From a bacterium (GTDB lineage Bacteria > Sumerlaeota > Sumerlaeia > SLMS01): 46,867 nucleotides of DNA. The stretch is from the NCBI GenBank assembly GCA_016125005.1, contig WGMQ01000077.1:1-46867 (forward strand), written 5' to 3'. Of the stretch, positions 17,061-26,556 are shown one piece after another. Below the pieces are notes generated by a model. The model saw only the letters and a program-made list of their open reading frames with translations. It was not told where the DNA came from and did not search any database. Within the stretch, counting starts at the first letter, position 1. Every line of letters starts with the position of its first letter. Made by a program: the position numbers and the translations under genes.

Positions 17061-17762
17061 TCAGCCTCGCAGGATCACCTGGTGGGGGCGCTCGAGCACA
17101 CGCGCAGCGCTCGCGCTCTTCTGGGCAATGCGGCGCCAATCCTTGGTTGGCCAGGAAGCGCGGTGAAGGTTGGCGGATTCATCGCGGAATGGGGCGCTGG
17201 TGCGATGGGACAACAGATGATACCAACGCACGAGGGCGGCCCACAGGCCGCCGCGGTGCCTCGCCATGAACCAACCGCGTGTGGCGGCACCTGCCGCCAG
17301 GGAGATCCAGGCGGCCGCTTCGTCGACGGTGGATAATTGAAGGCCAGGTCCGAGCACAACATAGTCGGGCCGACGCACGGGTCCCGGCAGCGCTTCTCCC
17401 ACCGATTGGCCTCCACCCGGACGGGCAACGCCCGCTGCCCTCAGGAGTTCACGCGCGTCCGCCTCGACCACCTGGACTCCTGGTCGGGAAAAACGCTCCC
17501 GGAGAGAGCCCGCAACTGCCGCGTGGTCGTGGATCGTCATCAGATGTGTCTCCGCGCTGCCGGGTGCGCTAAACCCATGAATCGCCGCGCAGAGCCCTCC
17601 CCCACCGTCTCCCACGATCCAAACAAGACAGCCAACTCCGGGGTGAGGGCGACGCAGCTCCGCCGCGACGATTCGGGCCAATTCTCGTGTCACCCCGAGC
17701 CAGTCCCGATAGTCGTCCAACTCGCGCTGAAGCCTTACGAAATCGGCTCGCCGAAGGTTCAT
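17061..17762 (-). CDS. SAM-dependent methyltransferase-like protein
   Basis: This 233-residue protein resembles class I methyltransferases. A glycine-rich loop WIVGDGGGG (48-56) follows a predicted beta strand, an acidic end IHD occurs near 77-79, and EADARELL (100-107) and DYVVLGPG (133-140) fit later motifs. The C-terminal region has a Ser/Arg-rich SHRTSAPFRDESANLHRA, like methyltransferases that act on isoprenoid or small-molecule substrates. The glycine loop is not the usual DxGxGxG, so catalytic activity is uncertain and the assignment is tentative. It is the last gene of a six-gene operon and overlaps the carboxypeptidase gene by 4 bases. Confidence 0.6.
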   Translation of the reverse strand: MNLRRADFVRLQRELDDYRDWLGVTRELARIVAAELRRPHPGVGCLVWIVGDGGGGLCAAIHGFSAPGSAETHLMTIHDHAAVAGSLRERFSRPGVQVVEADARELLRAAGVARPGGGQSVGEALPGPVRRPDYVVLGPGLQLSTVDEAAAWISLAAGAATRGWFMARHRGGLWAALVRWYHLLSHRTSAPFRDESANLHRASWPTKDWRRIAQKSASAARVLERPHQVILRG

Positions 17763-19369
17763 CGCAGTTCCCAGCCGACCCGACTCGGCTCACCAATCGT
17801 GATGGCGAAACGGGTATCGGGCACGGTGGACTCCCATCCGATCCATCCCTGTCGGGACCAATCGGCGACGGTAGTGGCGTCCCCATCAATGGCCATGTTC
17901 GCCGCATCGACGAGACGGAGCGAGACTGTATAGACACCCGGAGTGGCTCCCCCGGACGGCGTGAAGCTCATGGTGAGCGTGTCGCCAGGCCAGCGCGTAT
18001 AGACACTCCACTGCGGATTGGAAAAGGTCCCCGCCGCGCAGGAGACGGCCAGCGGCACGGACTCCGTTTCCCCGGCGAGAAGCGAGGCAGAACCATCACT
18101 GTCGATCTCACGCATGGGCTTGTTGAAGACGAAGCGCACCTGCACGGTCTGATTCGTGGCGATGACGTGAGTAAAGTCCTCAAAATCGCGTCGCGCGAGA
18201 ATCGGATCGTATAGACGACGCTGGAGTAACCGCGAGGTGCCATCTTCGCCAAGCGAAACGGCAACGAGCGCCGGTGGACCGGCGGCATAGATGAGTCCGG
18301 CCCGCGCTCCGGCGAGGATCTCGGCCCGCATCACCGCCACCTGACTTTCTGGAAGAATGAAGCCATTGGTCCCAGAGGTGGGTCGAATCTCGCAGGTGTA
18401 GCCCATGGCCCCGTACTGGCCGGTGAAGTACTCGTCCGTGGCTCCGATGGCACCGGTTGCCAGGTCGGTCAGCGACGACGTATAGACAACTCCGCTCGAT
18501 GCCTCGATTGCCGTCTGCATCCGCCCGTAGGCGGTCACGACCGCATCGTTGCGAGTGGAAGAATCGTCCGTGATGACGTAGAAGAGTTGGCTGAAACTGT
18601 GATAATCGACGGCGAAGCGAATCCGGGATTCGTCAAGCAAGCCCGCGGCCGTATAGATGGCCTGCGTCTCGGGTTCGCTGCCTGCCCCCGCTCCACGGTA
18701 CGATATCGCCGTGGGACTGGTGCTCCCACCACCAAGGTAACCATACGGGTGATTGCGATTCAGGTCCACACCGTATAGATAATCATCAAGCGTCTCAAGC
18801 ACACCATCGGTATCCCGCAGGTTCTTGCGCCGCATGCGCCCATCGCGCCCGGAAGATCCCGTGCCACTCCCGCCGATAACACGGTCGGGATAGGTCTGGG
18901 TGACGAGGAAGCCATCGGGATTCGAAAGCGGATTGATGACGATGGAGCCGGTCTCCAGCAGGTAGTTCCGGAACGGATCGTCGGCAGCAAGCGCGAGCCA
19001 TTCAAATATCCCCGCAACCGCCTCGGTGCTGGCCCATTCGCGCGGGTGGATGCTGCCGTTGAGAAAGGCTCCCCAGCGGGGCGTCCCTTCGGGCGTGGAG
19101 GTTGCCGCGGCGAATCGATAGGCCTCGATGGTGCGCCCCTTGAGCGACTGGCCCACGGCATGGACCTCGACCACATCGGTCTCGAGCGTCAGCGAAAGGT
19201 ATCGCGCGCGGAGCGACTCGAAGGACCGGAATCCCGCAACCGGCTCAAGCGATTCAACCGGCCGCGGCACCGGGTAGGTCAGCGCCGAACTCGAAAGAGT
19301 GGTGATCGTCTGGGCCGGGATTTGGGTGAAGGTCAGGAACAGGATGGTGGGAATCAGCGCACGAGCCAC
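17759..19369 (-). CDS. Secreted M14 zinc carboxypeptidase
   Basis: This 536-residue metallopeptidase of family M14 has a signal peptide (cut near IPAQ). The zinc ligands are visible as GSIHPREW (His108, Glu111) and VDYHSF (His257), and the catalytic glutamate is in YTCEIRP (Glu327). The substrate-binding stretch VDLNRNHPYGY lies between them. Residues about 350-536 form a beta-rich C-terminal region, possibly for sorting or binding. The start is a GTG that overlaps the upstream gene by 16 bases. Seven of the window's TCTATAC-core motif copies lie here or in the adjoining gene, for example 17928-17935, 17997-18004, 18209-18216 and 18480-18487. Confidence 0.9.
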   Translation of the reverse strand: MARALIPTILFLTFTQIPAQTITTLSSSALTYPVPRPVESLEPVAGFRSFESLRARYLSLTLETDVVEVHAVGQSLKGRTIEAYRFAAATSTPEGTPRWGAFLNGSIHPREWASTEAVAGIFEWLALAADDPFRNYLLETGSIVINPLSNPDGFLVTQTYPDRVIGGSGTGSSGRDGRMRRKNLRDTDGVLETLDDYLYGVDLNRNHPYGYLGGGSTSPTAISYRGAGAGSEPETQAIYTAAGLLDESRIRFAVDYHSFSQLFYVITDDSSTRNDAVVTAYGRMQTAIEASSGVVYTSSLTDLATGAIGATDEYFTGQYGAMGYTCEIRPTSGTNGFILPESQVAVMRAEILAGARAGLIYAAGPPALVAVSLGEDGTSRLLQRRLYDPILARRDFEDFTHVIATNQTVQVRFVFNKPMREIDSDGSASLLAGETESVPLAVSCAAGTFSNPQWSVYTRWPGDTLTMSFTPSGGATPGVYTVSLRLVDAANMAIDGDATTVADWSRQGWIGWESTVPDTRFAITIGEPSRVGWELR

Positions 19370-20352
19370 GCTCGCACCTTCCTCTCCACGCTCGGCTCCA
19401 GCCGTTTCGCGTCCAGGAGCTTTCGTAATGCGAGTCGGCTGTCGGGGGAGTCCTGCAGCATCAAGGCTAGCGCCACGCTGCGCGCCGATTCGCTGTCGTT
19501 CGCCCCACCCAGCAAATCACCAGGCGATGCCTCTGCAGCCTTCAACGCGCCGTCGGCGCCCCCTGCCAGCTGTATAGACAGTGACTTTCCGGCCATCTTC
19601 GCAAGGCGGAGCCGCGACCCCGCCCCCTGCGCGCGGGCGATTCGTGGTTCCAACTGGTGCCATGTGTCGCTGGATAGACGCCCCCGGCCGTCGTATAGAC
19701 GTTCGCAGTCGACATCGGCGATGGCATCGAGCACTGCCTCCTTCGGAAGCGCATCTGCCACGAGAATCAGTTCGGACACCGCGGCAGAGGCCCTCGTCGC
19801 CGCGGGAAGCACTGCCATCGAGTGAAGCACGCCCACCGCCGTGTCGCGATCGATTTGCCTGCACGCGAGTACGAGACCATCCCTCTCCGGGCTCGACTGC
19901 AGGGCAGCAAGCCACGCGCTCACATTCCGTCCGTTTTGTCGATGGAGCGATGCGGCGACCTCCGCCACCCGAATGCGCTGGAGTGCAGCGAGCGCGGCAG
20001 CCTGAAAGTCGAAGAGCGGGACCTGCACCGGCGCCCGACAGCCATCAATGGTCGTCTCGACTTCCGGGGTCAGCTCAACCCAGCGGCTCAGCATTGGCAA
20101 AGATCGCGAGGTGCCCGTGTCGGCCAGCTTCAACGCCGCGTCCAGCCGCAGCATCTCGCGGCTGCTGGCGTCAGAGACGTGTTCGATCACGGGCAGGGTT
20201 TCGAGCAGTGCGATCTCGTCCTTGGCGCCATCGACGCGCGCGGAAACCGCGACTGCCTCCTCCGTAATCGCGGACCGCACCAGTGCCGCCGCGTCGGGTT
20301 GGGCCATCGCCGACGCGCCGACCAGCAGCATTCCCGTGACAAACGCTCTCAC
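19354..20352 (-). CDS. Exported helical-repeat protein of unknown function
   Basis: This 332-residue protein has a short signal peptide (FVTGMLLVGASAMAQ) followed by an Ala/Leu-rich, almost entirely helical sequence with HEAT-like spacing. It has no catalytic motif that I recognise. The start is a GTG at 20352 that overlaps the acetyltransferase stop by 4 bases (GTGA), which marks it as part of the coupled operon. A longer in-frame extension to 20829 covers the acetyltransferase gene in another frame and is a shadow. It contains motif copies at 19572-19579 and 19693-19700. It may act as a periplasmic scaffold beside the M14 peptidase (inference). Confidence 0.7.
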   Translation of the reverse strand: MRAFVTGMLLVGASAMAQPDAAALVRSAITEEAVAVSARVDGAKDEIALLETLPVIEHVSDASSREMLRLDAALKLADTGTSRSLPMLSRWVELTPEVETTIDGCRAPVQVPLFDFQAAALAALQRIRVAEVAASLHRQNGRNVSAWLAALQSSPERDGLVLACRQIDRDTAVGVLHSMAVLPAATRASAAVSELILVADALPKEAVLDAIADVDCERLYDGRGRLSSDTWHQLEPRIARAQGAGSRLRLAKMAGKSLSIQLAGGADGALKAAEASPGDLLGGANDSESARSVALALMLQDSPDSRLALRKLLDAKRLEPSVERKVRAWLVR

Positions 20353-20843
20353 CGCAGTGACCGGAGCATCGGGTCTTCCGCGAGAGGATAGATGCCGTGC
20401 CCGCCACCGAGCGGAATCTCCATTGCGCCGACGGCCTTTCGGTAGAAGTCCACCGGGCCTGCGTCCCCAACAATCGCGTATGTATAGCCAAGCTCGCGCA
20501 GCCCGGCCATTGACGCCAGAAAGAGCGCCTTGCCGACACCAGCGCCACGCCAAGCGGGATCGACGCCCGTCGGGCCGAAGTAGTTCCGCCGCGTGCACTC
20601 GTAGGCAGCAAAGCCGATGATCGCGCCCTTTGCGTGAGCCACAAAGGCGGTGACCGGCTGGTGGTGGAACGCGACGGCTGTCTCGTCGGCCCAACCCACG
20701 GTGAAATGCCGCAGGATGAAGTCGCGAAGTGCCGTCTGCTCCCACGGATTGGGGCGACGCACCGTCACGCCGCGTCCGCGCAAATCCTCCAGCAGCGGAG
20801 CCACGGGCGGCAGATCGACAAGGGAGCACAACAAATCAGGCAT
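20349..20843 (-). CDS. GNAT-family N-acetyltransferase
   Basis: This 164-residue GNAT protein transfers an acetyl group from acetyl-CoA to an amine of unknown identity. The acetyl-CoA-binding motif A is seen as VDPAWRGAGVGKALF (about 104-118), after the strand GAIIGFAAYE. A later tyrosine in VDFYRKAVGA is typical of the family. It sits 18 bases downstream of the Wzt-like ATPase gene and overlaps the next gene by 4 bases, in an operon rich in cell-envelope functions, so a cell-wall or sugar substrate is plausible but not shown. Confidence 0.82.
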   Translation of the reverse strand: MPDLLCSLVDLPPVAPLLEDLRGRGVTVRRPNPWEQTALRDFILRHFTVGWADETAVAFHHQPVTAFVAHAKGAIIGFAAYECTRRNYFGPTGVDPAWRGAGVGKALFLASMAGLRELGYTYAIVGDAGPVDFYRKAVGAMEIPLGGGHGIYPLAEDPMLRSLR

Positions 20844-20861
20844 GAGAATATTCCGTTCAGG

Positions 20862-22043
20862 TCAGGTGGCGAGCGGCGCGCAGGTCCACTCTGCATCGCA
20901 GCGGGTGGCAAAATGGTAGTAGGCAGAATCCGAGATAACCCGCAACGGTGCGACATCGATCATCTGGTCAAGCAAGCGGCCATCCTCCGCGGCGATGACG
21001 GCGACACTGACGGTGCCATCGACGGGACAGAGGGGAAGATTCTGGATCTGATAGACAAGTGTCCCCGCGTCGCCGTCGCGCGGGCGCCACGGATCCGAGG
21101 TTGCTTCGAAGAGCACTTCGCCCGTCAGCCGCGACCAGCGCACCACCGCACGCACCGGCACCTCGACGTGGTGAAGCGACACAACAACGCTCGCATCGTC
21201 CCCGGTGCGAAACGCCTCCGATGGATCGAGGCGAACCGACTGGATGATCGCCTTTGCGGAGCGAACGAACTCGCGCGTGAAGGGGCCATCCTTCTCGGAG
21301 CTCTCGATCATGTGCTTGCTGTAGTGCTCCATCACCTGAGCGGAGGGACCATCTTCTCGCACCCTTCCGTGATCGAGCCAGATCACGCGTGAGCAAACCG
21401 CTGCCATGGTCGCCGCGTCGTGCGAGACGAGCAGCACCGTAACCCCCGATGCGTGCAGTTCGCGCACCTTCTGGAGGGCACGCTGTTGGAAACCCGCGTC
21501 GCCCACGGAAAGGATCTCGTCCACCAGGATGATCTCGGGCTCCAGGTGCAGCGCCACCGAGCAGGCGAGCCGCGAGTACATGCCACTCGAATAATGCCGC
21601 ACCGGTTCGTAGAGGAAGTCCGCGATGCCACTGAAGGCGATGATCGATTCAAGCCGATCGAGGATTTGGCGCTTGCTCATTCCCATGATTGCGCCGTTGT
21701 AGAAGATGTTCTCCATGCCGGTCAAATCGGGGTGAAAGCCGACACCGAGCTCGAGCAGCGAGGTGACGCGACCGTCGACATGCACGCGACCGGCGCTGGG
21801 CTCTGTGATGCCCGCGATGACCTTTAGCAGCGTCGACTTCCCCGCGCCGTTGTGGCCGAGGAATCCGACCATCTCGCCCGCGTCTATACGAAGGGTGACA
21901 CCCGCCAGCGCCTCGAAGGGTTGATGTCGGAAATACTCGAAAGCCTTGCTGAGGATTAGACTGCCGAGGCGCGGCGCCGCCTTTTGGACGATCCGATACT
22001 CTTTCCGGACATCCTCCAGTATGATGGCGCCGCGCCGTGACAT
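20862..22043 (-). CDS. ABC transporter ATPase of polysaccharide export type (Wzt/TagH-like)
   Basis: This 393-residue ATPase is of the Wzt/TagH/KpsT type, which powers export of lipid-linked polysaccharide through a Wzm-type permease. It has Walker A GHNGAGKST (63-71), the signature YSSGM (151-155), Walker B IILVDE (171-176) and the family-typical VTSLLELGVGFHPDLTG. Residues about 240-393 form an extra beta-rich C-terminal domain as in O-antigen-binding Wzt proteins. The permease gene is not in the window. It begins 2 bases after the dacB-like stop. It carries a GTCTATAC motif at 21882-21889, encoding Arg-Ile-Asp with the rare ATA codon. Confidence 0.88.
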   Translation of the reverse strand: MSRRGAIILEDVRKEYRIVQKAAPRLGSLILSKAFEYFRHQPFEALAGVTLRIDAGEMVGFLGHNGAGKSTLLKVIAGITEPSAGRVHVDGRVTSLLELGVGFHPDLTGMENIFYNGAIMGMSKRQILDRLESIIAFSGIADFLYEPVRHYSSGMYSRLACSVALHLEPEIILVDEILSVGDAGFQQRALQKVRELHASGVTVLLVSHDAATMAAVCSRVIWLDHGRVREDGPSAQVMEHYSKHMIESSEKDGPFTREFVRSAKAIIQSVRLDPSEAFRTGDDASVVVSLHHVEVPVRAVVRWSRLTGEVLFEATSDPWRPRDGDAGTLVYQIQNLPLCPVDGTVSVAVIAAEDGRLLDQMIDVAPLRVISDSAYYHFATRCDAEWTCAPLAT

Positions 22044-22045
22044 GG

Positions 22046-23599
22046 TTAGTTCCCTTGGTATTCGGCCAACAGAACCGCTGCCGTGTCGGTGACGCTGTCC
22101 GTGGCGCTGGAGCTCTGCGTATGACCATTGACCAGGAAGGAGAAGGTCAGTTCCTCGCCGGCGGCAGTCGTCACATAACCAGAGAGCGCGCGCACGTTGG
22201 AGATCGTGCCCGTCTTGCCACGCACGTTGTCCGCCGCCTTCGTTCCCTTCATGCGGTTACGAAGCGTTCCGTCCACTCCCGCTATGGATTGCACATCGTG
22301 CCAGGTCTGCCAAAGGGCATTCTTCCGCATCCCTTCGTTGATGGCCACGATGGTTTCGGGCGTGATGTAGTCGTAACGCGAAAGACCGGAGCCGTCGCTG
22401 TACTGATATCCATCGGGCGACACGCCGAGTTCCGACTGAAGGATTTCCTGCACCGCCTTGCGGCCATCGCGGAACGTCCCTTTTCCGGTGCGCTTCCACG
22501 CGAGCGTATAGGGCATCGACTCGGCATACATGTTCTGGCTGCGCTTGAAAAGGCCCGCCAGGATCTCAGCCATCGCGGGCGATTCGTGGGCGATCAGGAG
22601 CGAGAAATCCGAGGGAACGTGCTTCCATCCGGCGATGTCGTCACAATCCATGGGACGCCCAGTCACGGTGATTCCTTCCTCGCCAAGTACCTCCCAGAGG
22701 ACCGTCGTGAAGAAGAGAGTCGGGTTGGTGATGGTCGGCGTTTCCTCGAAGGCGGGCGAGCCGGCGCGCACTTGACCGGTGACGTGAATCTTGTTCGTCA
22801 GCAATTCGCGCTCGAGGTCGATGCTGTTGCCGCCGCTCTCCACCACTTTGATGTCCGTGATGAGTTGGTAGTAGCTGCTCGGGACGTTCGGCTCGATGGT
22901 GACGCTCCCACCGACCTTGGCCGGGGGGATGATCTTGAGATCGACGTAGTTCTCGTTGAACTGAAGCGCACCATACTCGGCGTAATACCAGGGGGTGATG
23001 TCGTTCAGAGGCCACCCGTTGCCGGTGTGGACGTCATCCCAAGCGTTGTCGTCACCGATGACGTTGCCCTCGATGCGGGTGATGCCGCGCGCCTTCAGTT
23101 CCTTCGCCCACGCGCGGAAATTGTCGCGCGAATCCTTCAGCCAGCGCGTGTAGAACGTTGGGTCGCCCTGACCGAAGACAACCAAGTCGCCCTTGAGCGT
23201 CCCCCCTTCGATGGCGCCGCTGTGGGCCACGGTCGTCACGTACTTGAAATCGGGCCCAAGGCCAAGAAGCGCCGCCGCCGTGGTGGGAATCTTTTCGTTG
23301 GAGGCGGGATTGAACATCTTGTTCGCGTTGCGCTGGTACCAGACCTCGCCCGTCTTCAGGGACTTGACGAGGACACCCCAGTGCGCATTGGCGAAGCGGG
23401 GATCGTTGAAGACCTCGTCGATGCGGGCGACAAGGGCTGCGCGGTCGGTGGTCGGCGAGCCGGTGGATTCCCCAGCGATCGGCGTCTCGACCACGGCGGG
23501 AGTCACGGGCTCGGGAAGCGTGCTGGTGGACGCAGTGGTGTGGCACCCGGCGGCCAGAAGCGATGCGCCAAGGATAGCGCCAACAATGGGTTTCAACAT
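22046..23599 (-). CDS. dacB: D-alanyl-D-alanine carboxypeptidase/endopeptidase, PBP4 (DacB) family lipoprotein
   Basis: This 517-residue penicillin-binding protein of class C (peptidase S13) trims or cleaves peptidoglycan cross-links. All three active-site motifs are visible: SNEK (Ser100, Lys103), SQN (354-356) and KTG (462-464). The leader MLKPIVGAILGASLLAAGC ends in a lipobox (Cys19), so it is likely lipid-anchored, which is less common in this family. The ATG at 23599 begins the leader; an in-frame extension to 23677 lacks signal features. It heads the operon that continues with the Wzt-like ATPase, GNAT and M14 carboxypeptidase, and diverges from moeA. Confidence 0.92.
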   Translation of the reverse strand: MLKPIVGAILGASLLAAGCHTTASTSTLPEPVTPAVVETPIAGESTGSPTTDRAALVARIDEVFNDPRFANAHWGVLVKSLKTGEVWYQRNANKMFNPASNEKIPTTAAALLGLGPDFKYVTTVAHSGAIEGGTLKGDLVVFGQGDPTFYTRWLKDSRDNFRAWAKELKARGITRIEGNVIGDDNAWDDVHTGNGWPLNDITPWYYAEYGALQFNENYVDLKIIPPAKVGGSVTIEPNVPSSYYQLITDIKVVESGGNSIDLERELLTNKIHVTGQVRAGSPAFEETPTITNPTLFFTTVLWEVLGEEGITVTGRPMDCDDIAGWKHVPSDFSLLIAHESPAMAEILAGLFKRSQNMYAESMPYTLAWKRTGKGTFRDGRKAVQEILQSELGVSPDGYQYSDGSGLSRYDYITPETIVAINEGMRKNALWQTWHDVQSIAGVDGTLRNRMKGTKAADNVRGKTGTISNVRALSGYVTTAAGEELTFSFLVNGHTQSSSATDSVTDTAAVLLAEYQGN

Positions 23600-23745
23600 G
23601 GTTCCTTTGTCCCTTTTCGGTGATGGACCTTCGTGACCGCAAGTCATGACGCTCCACGCGGATCGGCTCAAGAGCAACTTCCGGCTCGCGCCGCAGGATT
23701 TGCGTGACAGACGATCCCGCGAGCCCGGGGTGGAGGCCCAGGTCC

Positions 23746-24966
23746 ATGCTGCCCTATCAGAGCGCCCTCAAAGTCATTCTGGAACTTCCCTTCGAGGCCG
23801 CCGTCGAGACGTTGCCGCTGCTTTCCTGTCACGGTCGATTCCTGGCCGAGCCGCCCCATGCTCCCTTCGACCAACCGCGATTCGATAACTCCGCCATGGA
23901 CGGATTCGCCGCGCGCGCCCGGGACCTTGTGGGTGCCACGGCCGGTACGCCCGTTGTGCTTCCTGTCGTCGGTGAGAGTGCGGCCGGTCGCGCCTACGTG
24001 GGGACTGTGCCTCCCGCCTCTGCGATCCGCATCAGCACCGGCGCGCCGGTTCCCGCGGAGCTGGACGCCATCGTTCCGGTCGAGAATGCCGCCGTGCATG
24101 GCGACAGGGTCAGCTTCAGCGCACCCGCGAAACCGGGATTGTATAGACGCGTGCAGGGAAGCGATATAGCCGAAGGCTCCAGCCTACTCCAACGCGGCAG
24201 GCGCCTCGATTCGGCCGCCATCGCGCTCCTTTCATCCTTCAACATCACCCATGTCACGGTGTATAGACGTCCGCGCGTCGGAATCCTCACCAGCGGAGAC
24301 GAGATCAAGACTTTGGGCGAGTCGCTCGGACCCGACGACATTGTTGGCTCGAGTCTGTATTATCTCGAGAACGAGTTGCGGCAGTGCGGGTGCGAGCCGC
24401 GCCTTTTTGGTGTCGCCCGCGATGACGCCGAAGACTACGCGCGGCGGTTTGGCGAGATGCTCGAGTGGTCAGACCTGCTGATCACCACGGCGGGAGTTTC
24501 CGTGGGAACCCACGACGTGGTCGGTGACGTCATCGGCCGGTTTGGTGGCCAGGTGCATTTCTGGAAGGTGGCAGTGCGCCCAGGCAAGCCGATGCTCGTG
24601 GCGAGCTACGGCGCGAAGCACCACTTTGGATTTCCGGGAAATCCGGTCTCCACTTGCTGCAACACAGAAATTTTCCTGAAGCCCTTCCTCCGGAAGGCCT
24701 TTGGCCATTCCACTCCGATCACGGCCACGCGGCGAATGGCTCTTGGCGCCGAATGCCCTCGCGACGCGGCGCGACTTTTCTTCGTCTATGCCAAACAGGA
24801 AGTGGATCCCGAGGGGCGGATGACGGTCGTCCCTCTCCCCAACCAGAACAGCGGCAATTTGTCACTTTGCGCGAGTGCCGACGCGCTCATCATCTCCGAG
24901 CCGGGCTCCCCCCCCATCCCGGTCGGCCAGGAAGTACCCGTCCATCTCATCAAGGAGGGCCTCTGA
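23746..24966 (+). CDS. moeA: Molybdopterin molybdenumtransferase MoeA
   Basis: MoeA inserts molybdate into adenylylated molybdopterin in the last step of molybdenum cofactor synthesis. The 406-residue product has the expected motifs in order: PRFDNSAMDGFA, ISTGAPVPAELDAIVPVE, VGILTSGDEI, TTAGVSVGTHDVV, RPGKPMLVA and GFPGNPVSTCCN. The ATG at 23746 with GGAGG upstream matches the family start (MLPYQSALKVIL); a GTG at 23704 would add 14 residues. No other cofactor gene or molybdoenzyme is nearby. Two GTATAGAC motifs (24141 and 24261) encode Tyr-Arg as TAT AGA. Confidence 0.94.
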   Translation: MLPYQSALKVILELPFEAAVETLPLLSCHGRFLAEPPHAPFDQPRFDNSAMDGFAARARDLVGATAGTPVVLPVVGESAAGRAYVGTVPPASAIRISTGAPVPAELDAIVPVENAAVHGDRVSFSAPAKPGLYRRVQGSDIAEGSSLLQRGRRLDSAAIALLSSFNITHVTVYRRPRVGILTSGDEIKTLGESLGPDDIVGSSLYYLENELRQCGCEPRLFGVARDDAEDYARRFGEMLEWSDLLITTAGVSVGTHDVVGDVIGRFGGQVHFWKVAVRPGKPMLVASYGAKHHFGFPGNPVSTCCNTEIFLKPFLRKAFGHSTPITATRRMALGAECPRDAARLFFVYAKQEVDPEGRMTVVPLPNQNSGNLSLCASADALIISEPGSPPIPVGQEVPVHLIKEGL

Positions 24967-24987
24967 GCCCCCGCCAGGAAGCACTGC

Positions 24988-26547
24988 ATGACCTCCCCCC
25001 ATCAGCTTGTCGCAGCAATCATTCCCCAGCCACTTCGCGTCACGACCATTGGCCGCACCTTCCTGATGCGGAAACCGGTTGTCTATACAGAGGACTTCGG
25101 TGCCGCCGCGGACCGGCTCGTAACCTGGCTACAGCGGGCATCGGGTACACCGGTCCAGCGCGGCCGCGTGTCAACCTCCTCCAACATCGTCATCGAGAGG
25201 CATCCCGTTGCCTCAGACGAGGCCTATGAGCTTGCCGTCTATGAGGGAGGAGCGCGCATCCGCGCCCGTCACCCCGACGGCGTCTCACGCGCCATCGCGA
25301 CGCTTCAGCAGCTTTTCCCGCCTGCATTTCATCAGCCCGGCGGCGGCAAGTTCCCCGTCGAGTTGCCCCAGTGCTGGATCGAGGATCAACCACGTTTCCC
25401 GTGGCGGGGACTGTTGCTCGACTGTTCGCGTCACTTCATGACGGTCGACTATATTCTCGATCTGCTCGACGCCATGGCCGCGCACAAGATGAACGTGTTC
25501 CACTGGCACCTGGTGGATGACCAGGCATGGCGCCTCCAGATCGACCGCTATCCGCTGCTGACCGAAGTGGCTGCCTGGCGCGTCCACAATGGCGTGCGGC
25601 ACGGTGGCTTCTATGCTAAGGACGATGTGCGACGCATCGTGGCGCACGCGGCCTCGCTGGGTATTCGCGTCGTGCCGGAAATTGAACTCCCCGGGCACGC
25701 GAATGCGGCGCTCAACGCCTATCCGCACTTCGCCTGTCGCGGAGAGGTGCCTCCCATCGAGCCCCGGTGGGGCGTCTATCCCGACATCTTCTGTGCCGGT
25801 CTCGACGACTCGCTCCAGTTCTATCGCGATGTGATGGAGGAAGTCATCGAGCTCTTCCCGGATCGCTTCATTCATATCGGTGGCGACGAGGCTCCGCGCG
25901 ATCGTTGGAAGGAATGTCCCCGCTGTCAGGCTCGGATTGCGGCTCTTGGTCTCAAGGACGAGGCGGCCCTCCAGACATGGATGACGCGCGAGATCCAGAC
26001 CTTCGTCGCTGCCCGCGGCAAGGCCATCATCGGATGGGACGAGCTGCAGTACGGCGGCCTGCCGCCCGACTCGATCCTACAGCACTGGCGTTACGAAGAG
26101 TGTCTTGCGGGGGCGATTGCAGAGAACCACCAGGTCATCATCTCGCAGAATAGACATCTATACTTCGATTATCCGCACGACAAGGACCCGCGCGTGCATA
26201 GCCGCGACACCCAGCGCAACGACTGGATGCCTGCGCTCGGGTTGGAAAAGGTCTACGGGTTTGATCCGATCGGCACGCTCGTACCCGCGGAGAAGGCCAA
26301 CCTTGTCCTCGGCATGGAGTGCACGCTGTGGAGTGAGTTCGCCCCACAGGAACTGGTCCATCGTCAGCTTTTCCCAAGGATTTGCGCGGTTTCCGAGATC
26401 GCGTGGTCATCGCCGCGAGATCGCAGCTTTGCGGAGTTCTCGAAGCGCCTGGACCTCCATCTCCTCCGCCTCAAGGCGATGGGGATCACCCCCTACGATG
26501 GACCGATGGCATCGCCGGACTGGCAGCAGATCTATCCAACCCCGTGA
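24988..26547 (+). CDS. Glycoside hydrolase family 20 beta-N-acetylhexosaminidase
   Basis: This 519-residue enzyme would remove terminal N-acetylglucosamine or N-acetylgalactosamine from glycans. An N-terminal GH20b-type domain (about 1-135) precedes the TIM barrel. The barrel contains KMNVFHWHLVDDQAWR, EIELPGHANA and the catalytic Asp-Glu pair in HIGGDEAP (D300, E301), and a tryptophan-rich substrate end is seen in MECTLWSEF. No signal peptide is seen, so it may act in the cytoplasm on imported or recycled chitin or murein fragments. It sits 21 bases after moeA and 9 before the ammonia-lyase gene. It contains GTCTATAC at 25081 and the dyad at 26150-26163. Confidence 0.93.
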   Translation: MTSPHQLVAAIIPQPLRVTTIGRTFLMRKPVVYTEDFGAAADRLVTWLQRASGTPVQRGRVSTSSNIVIERHPVASDEAYELAVYEGGARIRARHPDGVSRAIATLQQLFPPAFHQPGGGKFPVELPQCWIEDQPRFPWRGLLLDCSRHFMTVDYILDLLDAMAAHKMNVFHWHLVDDQAWRLQIDRYPLLTEVAAWRVHNGVRHGGFYAKDDVRRIVAHAASLGIRVVPEIELPGHANAALNAYPHFACRGEVPPIEPRWGVYPDIFCAGLDDSLQFYRDVMEEVIELFPDRFIHIGGDEAPRDRWKECPRCQARIAALGLKDEAALQTWMTREIQTFVAARGKAIIGWDELQYGGLPPDSILQHWRYEECLAGAIAENHQVIISQNRHLYFDYPHDKDPRVHSRDTQRNDWMPALGLEKVYGFDPIGTLVPAEKANLVLGMECTLWSEFAPQELVHRQLFPRICAVSEIAWSSPRDRSFAEFSKRLDLHLLRLKAMGITPYDGPMASPDWQQIYPTP

Positions 26548-26556
26548 GGTAGGCTC

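Noticed and set aside
22037..23623. 528-codon plus-strand open frame
   Set aside because: It mirrors the PBP4-family gene, whose three active-site motifs are intact.
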